From assembly GCF_000003855.2 (NCBI RefSeq), contig NW_003101678.1, positions 310,001-374,000 on the forward strand: a stretch of DNA of 64,000 nucleotides, given 5' to 3'. A program made the position numbers and the translations under genes. This document shows positions 47,640 through 60,000 of this stretch, in pieces (within the stretch, counting starts at the first letter, position 1; every line of letters begins with the position of its first letter). The notes under the pieces were generated by a model. That model ran no database searches, was not told where the DNA came from, and was given only the letters and a program-made list of their open reading frames with translations. The stretch is from Blastomyces gilchristii SLH14081. Taxonomy: Eukaryota; Ascomycota; Eurotiomycetes; Onygenales; Ajellomycetaceae.

Positions 47640-47934
47640 TGATTAGTAGAAGCTGACAGAGAAGAAGAGAATTAAGATCTTATTCAGATCTTAAATATGC
47701 TTTATAATTCAGAATATTGAGAAGACAGCTCTGCTCTCTGAGTATGTCAATCTGCTTATCACTGAGATGAAACCTGAGACAGTAGATCAGAAAATGCAGG
47801 ATTTTGAGACACAGGTTAACCTGGCTGAGAAAGAGCAGTGAAAATCCTTCTCTGAGAAGATAGTGAAGAGAGATTTTGAGATAATTATCATCTCAGATAA
47901 GAAGAAGAAGAAGAAGAAGAAGAATAAGAAGTAA
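47640..47934 (+). pseudogene. hAT-2 internal ORF remnant, unrecognised protein C-terminus
   Basis: A frame free of stops over much of this stretch reads LLSEYVNLLITEMKPETVDQ, then QDFETQVNLAEKEQ, one stop (TGA at a likely Trp codon), then SFSEKIVKRDFEIIIISD and a Lys run before TAA at 47,932-47,934. Compared with hAT-1, the Lys run probably derives from Glu by G-to-A mutation. It may be the end of a transposase or an accessory protein; I could not identify a hAT dimerisation domain. Confidence 0.45.
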
Positions 47935-50900
47935 ATTATGAAGAATAATAAGAAGAATGAGAAAGAGAAGAAGTAGAAAAAGTTTTTTTCTTTTTATATT
48001 AGTTAGTTATAAGTTCATAATTATTAATAATTAAAATTAATTTTAAGTTCTCAAAAATTATTGTACAAGTTGTAATCAAGTCAGGAATAATATATATATA
48101 TATATATATTTAACTATCATGATTCACAAATCACTATAATATATAAGTATTAACATTTTTTCAATATTAATATTCATAATATTAATATATTTTTAATAAT
48201 ATCATTTAATAATGTAATTTGATAATGCTCTCTTTCATAATATTAATATATTTTAAGAAATATAACAGAGATTAATCAACATTGTTTATTTACTTTTATA
48301 TATTGATAATATTCAATCTGAGTTAGTACTAAAATTATAACTAAGTTAAGAAATAAGATTATTTTCTCTTATATTAATTCTTACACACATCAGTGATCAG
48401 TTATTGAAAATGAATTATTATCTTTCTTAAATTATTATTATATCTTCTGAATTCACTTCTTTCACTTTTTTTATTTCTATTAAAGATTTATAAACTCTTC
48501 AAGAAATCACTGTGAATCACAAAGTCTATATTATTTATAATTTAATACAGAATACTCTCTTTTAATTATAATGAATAATCACTTCATTCTTCACATCTGA
48601 TTTCAGGTTACAAAATTTATGAAAAACTTAACACAAATATCAAGATAAACTATGAAATAATTATTAATAGATTATATTATAGATTACTGAAGAGTTATCT
48701 CTCTACTGCAATTACTGTAACTTCATTTAAAAATATTTATTATAAACTGATTATAACTCTGAAGAAATTTTCTAATATCTGAAGTTATCAGAATACAGAT
48801 AATAAAAGAAAAATAATCAGAAAATTACTACTGAGCTAATAAGTTACTCTATCAGATAATGATTTTTAATAATACTAACTTTCTAATTTGAAGAAAATCA
48901 TGTGAAAATAATTATATATCAGTACTTTGATTTCACAAGTCTTATTTAATAACTTCTGTGAATAATTACTTTATATATATATATCTCTGAATCTTTCTCT
49001 TTAATTAATTAAAAACTTTGAATTCTGAACACTTCTTTAAATGCTTAATTCAAATCTTCATATTCTATATTAATTCTATCTTTGATTCAATCTTGAGATA
49101 CACTACAAAGTTAATATTCAACATCTAGAATCAGAGTTGAAGAATTATCAAAGAGTGTCTCTCACAGTGAATGCATGAACTAGTATAAATAATCTTATAT
49201 TTATAAGAGTTACATGTTATTACATTGATAAGAACTGAACTTATTAAGAGATATTAATTGAATTTGAATTATTGATCAGTAGTCATACTGAGAATTATAT
49301 AACAGAGATATTAATAACTGTGATTAAAAATGACTATTGAGATATTAGTCTCAGTCTTCTTATAATTACAACTGATAATACTGTGAATAACTACACTATG
49401 ATGAAGAGCTTGAAGTAAAAATTAGCTTTGTATTTCTGAAATAATAAACAAGGTCATATTCTCTGTATTACTCATGTGATTCAACTTATAATATAAACAC
49501 TGATAAAGAATCTTAACATTGAGATGAAGAATAATGAGATGACAGATTCTTGAAATGAGAATGAGATAAAAGTGATTACTTAAGTAACTTTTATATTCAC
49601 TTTATAAAAGATAATGTTTTTTAATAATACTTTTTAATATTGTTTTTTAATAATGCTTTTTAGTAATACTACTGTTAATTTTGAATAGATTGACTAATAA
49701 TTTAAATATCACAGATTTAAAACATTGTTAATATAATTTATATCTTCTCTAAATAGTAATAATAATTTTATAATATTTAATAAATAAATAAATCAATCAC
49801 ATCACTGAATATGATACAGAATATTAGAATACAGTGAAGTTCAATATATAAGATAACTGTTCAGACTCTTTAATTACATCAGATAATTAATCATTGAGTG
49901 CAATACTCTGATTGAGACAAGATTCAGATATTGAAACTTTCTGATATGAAGTGAACTCAGTTGAAATATGTAATTGATTTACTGTTTTAGTTTTATAAGA
50001 TAATGAAGACAGTCTTAATCACTTATACATCAATACTGCAGTCAGTCTGATGAGTGTATAACAGTTTATTTACTCATCTTAAGAAGCAGTTGAATCACTT
50101 AAAAAGAAATTCAGTCTGAGATGATGTTATAGTGCAGGCTATTATTACTGTAAGAAATAAACTGATATATTACTACAGCAAAACTGAACAATCTTTTACA
50201 GAGTACTATACTGTAGCAGCTCTACTAGATCTCTTTCATTGAGTTAATATCTACACTTCTCAAGATTAGACAGAGAAGAAATGAGACTTATATATTAAAT
50301 TAATCTAAGACTGCTAGAATGCTAACTATCAGAGATTTGAATGAGCAGATGTTCAAGATGTGAAGACAGTGAAATACAATTCTCTAGTAAGTAATGATCT
50401 TTGATAATACTTCATATCATATAGAACTATAATACTAACTTTGACACAGAACTTATATATATTGATTACAACTGAAAATCAGGCAAAACTACATACTTAT
50501 AAAACTGAATTTAATCACTATCTTCAAGATAATTCAATGAATTCACATGCTAAATTAATTCTAGAGTTATGAAAAATTATTGAGAGTATATATTCAACTG
50601 TTACACTGATAATATGTGATATTCTGATAATTTCATTGACAGAGGTGAAAATGAAGTGAAAGTTTAACTCAAGCTGAGATATTTATCACTATTATCAGAG
50701 ACAATTATAAGAAGAAACAATCAAGAAACTCATGATTGTAAAACATGAAATTATCAGACAGTTTAATATCTCTGATCACAGTATATCAGAGAAGTGTAGT
50801 TTTCATGAGAAAGTAAAGAATAAACTTACACAAGAATGTATTTAATTGTTTCATGAGTGTTATCAATAATCATTATCAAATTCTGATTATATAAGCAATC

Positions 50901-51182
50901 ACTGAATGAACTGAATGAGACTGAATTTGATCTTCAGTTTCAGTCTTATTCTGATTTTGAAAGAATGATCATCTTTCACAGTTTATTCTGAGAAATTACT
51001 CTTATTTCACTGTTCTTGAATTAAATCTGATCATTTTTCATACCATTTCTCTCAGAAATGATTCATTTTCAGATTTTTTTGAGGCTTGATTCTGGTGGAA
51101 CTCACGCCAAAAAATATATGAGACCAGACCAAATGAGATCAAATGTGAAATTCATAGTCTCACTGATCAGTCTAGCTACAAT

Positions 51183-54100
51183 GACTCTAAGCAATATTGA
51201 AATTATAATAATAATAAATAGCTGATATGCATGCAACTCAACAACTTCAATATGAAGAGATTCAATAATTAATTCATGCAATTTCAACATCTACAGAATT
51301 GAATATAAAAGTGCTGAAGAAATGCTTAAATGCTTCTATATATTTCAATGCTTCTGATCTCACTCACTACTCATCATGAAGAATGAAAATGCTTATGAAA
51401 CTGAGTGTAGATGAAGATGTTATTAGTTCATTAATTAATCAAGATTGATATATTAATGAATGATTAAAGAATCATACAAAACAGAAGTTTCATTCATAAA
51501 TGAAAGCATGCAAATCAGCATTGCAAACACCTGATAATATCATCAAATATCTTGATGTTCTGTTTCAAGACACTGTCATGCAACAGAAAGTATTAGATTG
51601 ATTACAGAGTATCTGACAGAGAAACATTTCTCTTACAACATTCATCTCTGACTTCAATTCAAGATCTTAGAAGCAGGTGATCAATCTTGAGAGAATTAAA
51701 TAAAGATTAACATGCTCAAGAAGACATTAACTTTTGAACTCTTACAGACTCTCATAAGTGTAAATGAAGACTCAACTTATAAAGACTTCTGCACATAGCT
51801 CTGAACATCGAATGATTATCTTATCAAGCTCAAGAGTATACAGAATAGTAATAGAAGATGTTATATCTCAGTCACTTATACATCTGTGCTGATGAATAAT
51901 AATGATGCAGATGTCATGAATTGAGTAGACTTGAATATTTATATATAAGCAAGAGTCTTCATTATCTGAACAGGCTTTTAAGTTTCTGAGATCACTTCTG
52001 AAGAAGTTGCTGATCAACATCAATGAGAAGTGTGTATTAACTGTAATTGATCAGAGTACATTGCTTTCAACTGCAGATTAGTCTATGTATCTTCTCACTT
52101 AAGAGATGAATCAGTGTCTGTTCATGTCAATCACATTGCAGTGAAGAAAGATTCAGAAGATAACTACAAGAATGCTCTGATGAAACAGGAAAAAGATTAA
52201 CTTCTGTTCAAATTCATAAACAGAAGCTTGAAGAGATCAGATAATAATAATTTAAAGAGAAAATGACAATAAATGTGATTCTTGTATCTACTATGATTGA
52301 TAATATGTATAATATGAAAGCCATGATAGACAGTGATCTATGTCAGTATGCAATGATAAAATCTTCAGTCATAAGACATCATAATCTTCAGTGTATTCTC
52401 TTATCAAAACCCTGACTCCTTGCAGAATTTGATGATTTAAAAGACATTTATACTCATTATATGATAAAGTTGATCATAGATGTGAGAGAACATCTACATA
52501 AAGATGTCTATGTATATGAAGTTGATAATCTTGATTATGATCTTATATTAGAACTTATCTGACTATCTGAACAAGGCATCTTATTGAACACTTGAAACAG
52601 AAGCTTGATATTCTCTAATAATAATAGAATTTATGAAGATGATATTTACAAGATTATAAATCTGACACAGATCTCTGTCAATGTGTATAAAATACTTTGA
52701 AAAAGAAGTCACTGATAGCAGAATTATATAACAATTTATTCTGTCAGTCTGATCAATATTAAAAAGACTCTAGAAAAGTTATTCTGTGTTATAATAACAG
52801 ATTCTTGTACAAAACTCTCTTAATAATATCATGAATATCTAGATGTCTTCTGATAAAATAATATTATGAATATACTTCTCTTACAAGGTTCTGAAGTGAA
52901 TCACAGTATCAAGTTAGAGAAAAAGAATGATAAGAAGTCTGAACTGTTATAAGACTCTCTTTTTAACATGTCTTGAGATGAACTTCTTCTTCTTCAAAAG
53001 ACACTTAATAATCTATTGAATAAAGAATTCATACACATTAGTAACTCTTCTGCTGCAGCCTCTATTCTCTTTGCAAAGAAATCAGATAAAGAACTCTGAT
53101 CCTGTGTGAATTATCAAGAATTAAACAGATTAATAAAGAAAGACTGTTATTCTTTATCTCTTATCAATGAAACTCTAGCTCATATTGAACAAGCTCAATA
53201 ATTTATAAAGTTAGATATTATCACTGTGTTTCATAAGATCTGCATCACTGAAGAAGATGAGTGACTTACAGTATTCTGAATATGATATGATTTCTTTGAA
53301 TGAGTAGTCACACTCTTTGAACTGATCAATGCTCTCAGTATATTTCAGAAGTATATCAACTGAGCACTTCAAGACTTTCTTAATGAATTTGTATCTGCTT
53401 ATCTAGATGACATTCTCATCTTCACTGATGAATTCAGAAAGAAATATCAAGAGTATATACAAAGAGTATTATAATAACTATGAGAAGCAGAACTATCAAT
53501 TGATATTGACAAGTGTGATTTTAAAGTCAAGAGTACTAAATACCTAGGTTTCATCATAGAAGCTGATAAGAAAATCTGAATGAATTCTGAGAAGATCTCT
53601 GCTATTCTTGAATAAGAGATCTCATACACTGTGAAAGATATACAAAGCTTCATTGAATTTGCTAACTTCTATCAGTGATTTATACAAAACTTCTCAGATA
53701 TTGTGAGATCACTTACAGAACTCACTAAGAAAGACTCAGTAGTTTAATAATCAGTGAATATCAAAGCTGTATTTACACAGATAAAGAAGATGTTCATTAA
53801 TATCTCTCTGCTGATAATATTTGATTCTGATTATGAGATAGTTGTTGAAGCTGATTTCTCTGACTATATGACAGAAGAAGTGATATTGTAATATAATGAT
53901 AAAAATGTTCTACAATCATATATCTTCATGTCTAAGAAACTGAGTCTCACTGAATGCAATTATAAAATCTATGACAAGGAACTTCTCATAATCATACACT
54001 GTTTAGAAGAATGAGACTCTGAACTCTGAAGTGTCTCTGAATTTGAGAATGTTACAGATTATAAAATCTCAAATACTTCATAATTATCTGTAAACTCATC

Positions 54101-55840
54101 AAATGACAGATACAATAATCTGAGTTCTTAAGCTGCTTTTATTTACAATACACTATCATTCTGACAGTCAGAACTCAATGACAGATGCTCTCTCTTAACA
54201 AGAGCAAGATATGTCATTTGATGTAACAGATACTCACCGAATAAATCAAGAGTATCAGCTCTTAAATCTGAAGATACTAGTTGATCAAGATGAACCAGCT
54301 CACAGCACTATCTCTGCTTCTTCAATTAGAGATGTCACTGATATCTGAACTTCTTCTGATCTATATAAGATGAGCTATAGAATTTATGTAGCTTAAACTG
54401 AAAAACTTCTTTAAGTACTCACTGAAGCAGTATAAATAGAAGCACTCTGAATTTCTTCATTTACACATATTAGAACTGACATCTCAGAATATTCAATTGA
54501 TGTTAATAATACTTTACAATTCTGTGAATGATACTAAGTTTCTCACTCTGAACTCTTACACACCTGAATAATACAAGAGATGCATGATTTATATATGACT
54601 GATTATTCAGACTGTGAATAACTGTATAAAATGATCTTCTGAGAGTTCTATTAATCTAAGATATTAAACAGTATCAGATGCTTTATCTGAAACTGCAACT
54701 GCTGTTCTTCTATTATCTTATAAAAGAACTGTAGAAAAGATCTACTGAAATCACTCAATGTTTCTAATAGAATCTGATAAGATGTAGTGATTGACTTTAT
54801 TATTAATCTATCTTAGAGCAAGAGTTATAGAAATATCCTGGTCATTATAAATTGATTGAGCAAAGATATAATATTGAAATCTTGTGATAAAATGAATATT
54901 AAACAAGTCACTGAAGCTTTTCTACAGAGTCTGTTCTATTAGATGCATGAATTGCTAAGATCTATAGTATCAGATCAGAGATGTCAATTCATAAGCACTC
55001 TCTAAATAAGAATCTGTTAAGTTCTCAAGATTACATGCTGTCTATCAACTGTCTATCACTCTGAGACTGATGATGTGTCAGAATGAACAATTCAGACTGT
55101 GAAGAATTATCTTTATAAGTTCTGTAACTACTTATAAGATGATTGATATAATCTTCTTCTACATACAAAGATTTCTATCAATGATTGAGATACTGTTTTA
55201 ATAGATGTAAGTCTGTTCTTTCTTACATATGAATATCACATGAAAGTGTTGAATCTTCTAAAGATTATACAGTTCACACTGAATCTCTGCAGTTCAATTC
55301 AAATCACTGATAATATAGTAATAAAGCTCTGAGATGTCTGTGACTGAGCAGAGATCTTCATGATAACTATGAAACAAGATCAAGAAGATCAAATCAATAT
55401 CTGATAAGATTCTGCAGAGCAGTATAAGATAGAAGATCTTGTATAATTGAATCTCAAGAACATATGAATCATACATTCATCTCATACACTAGATTACCAC
55501 CATATCAGGTATAAAGTGATAGAAGTTCTAGATAGTCATAACTACTGTCTTGACACATCATCAGAGATTCATGATATCTTTCACACAAGCTTGCTCTGCT
55601 GCACTATCACTGATCTGTTCCCTTCTCAACTGACTTCTGATTAACAGCTATCAGAGATCATAGAAGAAGACAATGAACTTGAGTAAGAGATTGAAGATAT
55701 TCTTGATAAGAGATTCCACAGCTGTGACTAACAATATCTTGTGAAATAAGTCAGCTATGATCAATCAACCTGAACTCTGAGTTTCATATTATCTGAAACA
55801 GCAGTTCTTGACTGATGAGAACTGCTTCTGAAAGAGAGAG
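51183..55840 (+). pseudogene. Gypsy-A1 gag-pol remnant with chromodomain
   Basis: Colinear with Gypsy-A2. Gag runs to about 52,000; a CCHC zinc knuckle follows at about 52,025-52,075 (C-x2-C-x4-H-x4-C spacing kept). The aspartic protease (about 52,270-52,600) shows AMIDSD where the catalytic DSG is expected. RT is at about 53,000-53,700, with an intact YLDD box at 53,400-53,411. RNase H lies at about 53,750-54,200 and integrase at about 54,800-55,350. Near 55,660-55,800 is a chromodomain-like end (EIEDILDKRF, then QYLVK*VSYDQST*TL, where the stops sit at the expected Trp positions). Non-functional throughout. Confidence 0.8.
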
Positions 55841-55845
55841 ACTAA

Positions 55846-56208
55846 TGTGACAGGCTGCACCTGATCAATCATATAGACTATTTCATTACACTTCACAGAT
55901 TTAAATCACTTCATTCTCAAACACATATGCTCTGATTCTCAGTCATTCTCAATCACTGATTCTTGATCATTACAAATGTGTACACTCTGATTCTCGGTCA
56001 TTCTCAACCACTGATCCTCAGCCACTACTAACATATATAGATTCTTCCACCCCGAAGCTTCACTGCATACACCATCACATATGCATATAAATATTCACTT
56101 TAATCACTGATTCTCACACTTTCTCTTTCTTTTCCTTCTCTAATGTTTTTCTCTTTATTATATAAGACTTATATATTATACTGATCTATTCAGTGTAGGC
56201 CTCTTACA
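55846..56208 (+). repeat. Gypsy-A1 3' LTR (363 bp), heavily mutated
   Basis: Same length and architecture as the 5' LTR, including two 54-bp units, but most CpG and many CpC sites are changed to TpG/CpA or TpC. It is followed by TSD TCTTC (56,209-56,213). Confidence 0.9.
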
Positions 56209-56213
56209 TCTTC

Positions 56214-56491
56214 TATTCTATAAGTGAGAATAGCTAGAGTGATATCTTAGTGATATCTCACTATTATGAAAGAGTAATCTGTTAATCTTGTATAGAAGTG
56301 AGATTCTTATATTTATTAATTAAATCTTTCTATATTGCATTTAAATAATATTATAGAGTGACTCAAAACCAGTTTAAACAGTCTGCAGAATGAATAAAAT
56401 TATTTACAAAGAAGTAATAAGCTGTGTAAGAATAAGTACTCGCAGGCAATTATTCAGATGTTTGCAGCTTGATGTAAAATATACTGATAGC
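56214..56491. repeat. AT-rich flank plus possible LTR start
   Basis: AT-rich DNA to about 56,424, then an approximately 65-bp segment starting TGTAAGAATAAGTACTCGCA that recurs at 57,209 (TGTGAGAATAAGTGCTCGCA). It is cut off by MITE-3 at 56,492. Confidence 0.55.
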
Positions 56492-56962
56492 TAGACTAAT
56501 TATGTGACTGTGTCTGAGATCAGAATCAGAATATTTAATGATCTTATTATCAATTTAACTGATCTTATTACACAGTTTTAAGATTAGATAGTAGTCTTAT
56601 ACTGTCTCAGTAAGACTTACTGTCTACTTTTATTATATTTTTTAAATAAAATTATAATTTTCACTTCTTAATTTAAATTCTTTTTATTGCTTTAAATGAC
56701 TTTAAATCTTATTTAAGTGTTATCAAAAAGTGTTACTTTTTAAAAAATTAAAAATAGTCTAAAAAAAACCTTAAAATATGTAAAAATAGTAACTTTATAC
56801 TAAGAATGAGACTAAATGAGATTAAATGAGATCACTTTCTTATTTTTTCTAAGTTATGATCTCATTTTAAGATCTGATAAATAGTCACTTTGTATATTTT
56901 TTTAATAAGTAGTCTCAGCAGGTTTCACATCAAGAAATGTATAGAATCAGATTAAAGAAAAT
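56492..56962 (-). mobile_element. MITE-3, truncated 506-bp-family element
   Basis: Reverse orientation: begins TAGACTAATTATGTGACTGTG (right end) and follows MITE-1/-2 through to CACATCAAGAAATGTAT. It lacks roughly the last 45 bp of the left end, where an LTR fragment abuts at 56,963. Confidence 0.75.
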
Positions 56963-57208
56963 TGTGATGAGCTGCGTCTGATTAATTATATAGACTATTT
57001 CATTACACTTCACAGATTTCTATCACTTCATTCTCAATCTCTGATTCTTAGCCGCTACAAATACATATGCTCTGATTCTCAGCTATTCTCAATTGTCAAT
57101 TCTCAGCTGCTATGAATACATATAAATTCTTCTGCTCTGAAGCTTCACTGTGTACATTACTATATACACATATAAATATTCACTTTAATCACTGATTCTC
57201 ACACTTTC
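56963..57208 (+). repeat. Truncated Gypsy-A family LTR
   Basis: Starts TGTGATGAGCTGCGTCTGAT like the 24,002 LTR, and ends within the CACTGATTCTCACACTTTCT block, about 115 bp short of a full LTR. No partner LTR or TSD was found. Confidence 0.75.
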
Positions 57209-57568
57209 TGTGAGAATAAGTGCTCGCAGGCGATTATTCAGGTGTTTGCAGCTTGGCGTGATATGTACTGTTAACTACTAGAAGTATTCATGATAGAAAG
57301 ATAAAATGTAGAAGTCAAAATGTATAATAGCATTCAAGCTGAGTTATAAATAGTATTTGTGAACTTCAGTCTATATAGTTGTGTGTAGCCAAGGCCGCTA
57401 ACTCTATTAGTTACATGAGAGATAGAAATAGAGATAAAGAATTCATGAGAAGTGAGATTTCTTATATATCTTTTCCTCTCTAAGACTTTATTCATAAAGT
57501 CTTTCACTGAGTAATTTCATAGAATCAGGCTCAGCACTGCAGTGATACTCACTAAAAACTCTTCACAT
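57209..57568. repeat. Possible LTR of an unassigned element
   Basis: Begins TGTGAGAATAAGTGCTCGCA, a second copy of the segment at about 56,425. TCTTCACA at 57,568 could be its other end, giving TGTGA...TTCACA termini over 360 bp. A second full copy is not visible, so this is tentative. It contains a non-mutated patch (GCCAAGGCCGC near 57,390). Confidence 0.35.
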
Positions 57569-57616
57569 CTATATAAAAAATCTCAGTGAGGAAAATCCCT
57601 TATTATCACAAGAGAA

Positions 57617-57865
57617 NNNNNNNNNNNNNNNNNNNNNNNNNNNNNNNNNNNNNNNNNNNNNNNNNNNNNNNNNNNNNNNNNNNNNNNNNNNNNNNNNNNN
57701 NNNNNNNNNNNNNNNNNNNNNNNNNNNNNNNNNNNNNNNNNNNNNNNNNNNNNNNNNNNNNNNNNNNNNNNNNNNNNNNNNNNNNNNNNNNNNNNNNNNN
57801 NNNNNNNNNNNNNNNNNNNNNNNNNNNNNNNNNNNNNNNNNNNNNNNNNNNNNNNNNNNNNNNNN
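57617..57865. other. Assembly gap (249 N)
   Basis: A run of 249 Ns. ORFs spanning it are artefacts. The gap lies between the LTR pieces and Gypsy-C, so the true structure here is unknown. Confidence 0.99.
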
Positions 57866-60000
57866 CCACATGAGTTGATCTTTCACTTATTTCTTATAAA
57901 TCATCATTCTTTGACACTGTAGAATTGTGAGAAATTTTTCATTCTTTTATTAACTCTGTAGAATTGTAGAATCTAGATATCTGCAGTCTGTAATCACTCT
58001 TTATAGTCACATAGAAAGATTCAGATATGTAATTCACAATCACTCTTTATTTACTAGAGTGATCTAACTGCTTTACAGAATCACTCACAGTGCAAATAAA
58101 CCTCTCTAGAGTAGTATAAATATCTCAGATCTGTCTGTGAAATCTCATCTTCTTTTCTCTTTTTTTATAACAGCTCTCATTCATATAAACTGTGAGTATT
58201 CTCATTCATTCATGAAGTGTTTTCACTCAGATAATAGAGAGAGAGTGTTTCTAACAATATCTGTATATTAATTCAGAAACTTCTCAAGAATAAAAATTTT
58301 TTCAATTTCAATATCTTTATAAACAATGTCTGACTGCTGCTGAGCTTCTTATAGACATTTCTGTGACTCTTCTAATCACTTTTTATCAGCTGATGAAGTA
58401 GGAATATCATTATTTATAACAGCATCTTCATCTCTCTCAGTCTCATCACTGTATCTAATCTTCAGGTCAGCAGCTAATCCTGTGTCTTCAGACCAGTTTC
58501 TGACTTTAAGCAGTGTAGTCTCATTCTTTGCTATAAGTCTCTTCATAAGTAATTTCTTACAGACTCTAGCTAACAGTTCTTATAAAGCTTCTGATGTTAT
58601 CAGTGTCTTCTACAGTCTTACAGATCTATGATTACCTTCTTTCTATCTGCATAATCTCTGACCAGATATATGCAAATATGCCTAGGTTTTCTATCAATAG
58701 TTCTCATGCCGCGGCGCATTTCTGCAATCCTATTATCAATAGAAGATAAGTTCTCAGGTATCTGCAAAATCCAGGTAATCAAGGCAATGTGAATGTCATG
58801 AATTTGTGACAGGAGTTGATCTGAATAGATGAGTCTTCTCTTTATATCTTAATTATTTCCAGGCTGAATACTTCAGTATAACTGAGAAAGCAGACACAGC
58901 TTCATAAGAGATATCTGATTACACATACAGATGATTAGTCTCTAAGACTCTGCTATAACTGTATACACTCTGATGTTCAGCTTTTCTAAAGTCTGTACAT
59001 TTTTGACAGTCTTTGTATTAAATGTAATAATTATCTGTACTGTGAGTATAATGCTCTCTGCTTCTTTGAAGAAGAGAATTGATAGTTACAGAGAAATTGA
59101 GTATCACAGATATTAAGAATATAAGTATGAATTTTCTTTATTTTTTCTTTATTAATCTTTAAATTATGTTTATAGCTCTGTTTTTATTTTCTTTATTTTT
59201 TTAACTTTAATAAGAACATGATTTCTTCTTTTCTTTATATATATCACAGACTGTTTATCTCAGTAGAAACTCATTATCTTATAGACTAGAATTCATAAAT
59301 GATAGTATTAATATCTTTATTATAATCAGGTTCTTAGTAAAGACTATATTATTCTGACTTATCAGAATTTATAGTATGAAAGTCATGTCTCAGCTTCTGC
59401 AGATATCTTATCTACTTAGATGATTCTTAAGTAAACTTATTCATCTTATCAGAATACTCTTATCACTGAATCTTGAATCAGAGTTTATAATCTTACTTTT
59501 CTGAGTTAATAATTTCTTTAATCTGATATTCTCTTTTACTCTCTAATACTTCATGAATAGAGTGATGAGTTACAGAATTCTCTTCTGAAAATTCCTTATA
59601 TTCACAGAGTAAAGAAATATAAAAAATATTATATATCTATAACTCAGATAATAGTTTCAATCTGTAGAACTGTAAACTAACTTTCTTCATAATTTTATAA
59701 GACTCTGTCTGTAAGAGATTCAGCTTCTTACTAGATCTTCATATAATAATATTTTCTAGACTTAGTCAGACTCTATTATCTTTCTTAAAACTCTTTATAA
59801 TATACTTAAAGTCATAGTATCTCTTCTGATACTCTTAAGTCTTTCTCAAGAATTCACAGACTTTCTTCTGAATATTCTGAATTCTCTCAGTTTATTTACA
59901 GATATTATTACACTCTATAGTATACTCTTATAAGTTTATCAAGATCATCTATAAGTGAGTCTCAGTGAGTATTTCAAAGAGGGTTTTATCTGTACTGACA
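57866..60000. repeat. AT-rich repeat DNA, not assigned
   Basis: Mutation-degraded DNA downstream (in minus-strand sense) of the Gypsy-C integrase. It could be its 3' region or another element. A small spared patch, CCGCGGCGCATTTCTGCAAT at about 58,708-58,727, stands out. On the minus strand it lies in a short open stretch, but no domain is recognised. Confidence 0.5.

Larger units (their letters stand above)
33478..51174 (-). mobile_element. hAT-2: outer copy of a 5.7-kb hAT-like DNA transposon
   Basis: In reverse orientation its right end is at 33,478 (TAGACTGACTATATAATC) and its left end at 51,174 (GATCAGTCTA). The 8-bp duplication is GCTATAAT (33,470-33,477) and GCTACAAT (51,175-51,182), one transition apart. 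The flanking DNA is colinear Gypsy-A1 gag. Removing hAT-1 with its TSD leaves about 5,749 bp (33,478-34,940 plus 46,889-51,174). Assignment to hAT rests on TSD length and TAG...CTA ends; a transposase domain was not identified. Confidence 0.85.
24002..56208 (+). mobile_element. Gypsy-A1: complete Ty3/gypsy chromovirus, split by nested insertions
   Basis: LTRs at 24002-24364 and 55846-56208 are both exactly 363 bp and start and end TGTG...TA(C/T)A. The flanking 5-bp duplication TCTTC is perfect (23997-24001 and 56209-56213). Internal sequence is present at 24,365-24,398, 33,177-33,477 and 51,175-55,845, colinear with Gypsy-A2. Removing Gypsy-B plus its 4-bp TSD and hAT-2 plus its 8-bp TSD leaves about 5,720 bp, against 5,682 bp for Gypsy-A2. 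A purine-rich tract (AAAGAGAGAGACTAA) precedes the right LTR, consistent with plus orientation. All coding frames are broken. Confidence 0.9.

Noticed and set aside
34941..51174. One giant palindromic mobile element
   Set aside because: Each half has its own termini and distinct 8-bp duplications (AACACTRY and GCTAYAAT), so the palindrome is two inverted nested copies.
57569..57886. ORFs on both strands across 57.6-57.9 kb
   Set aside because: They consist of the 249-N assembly gap.
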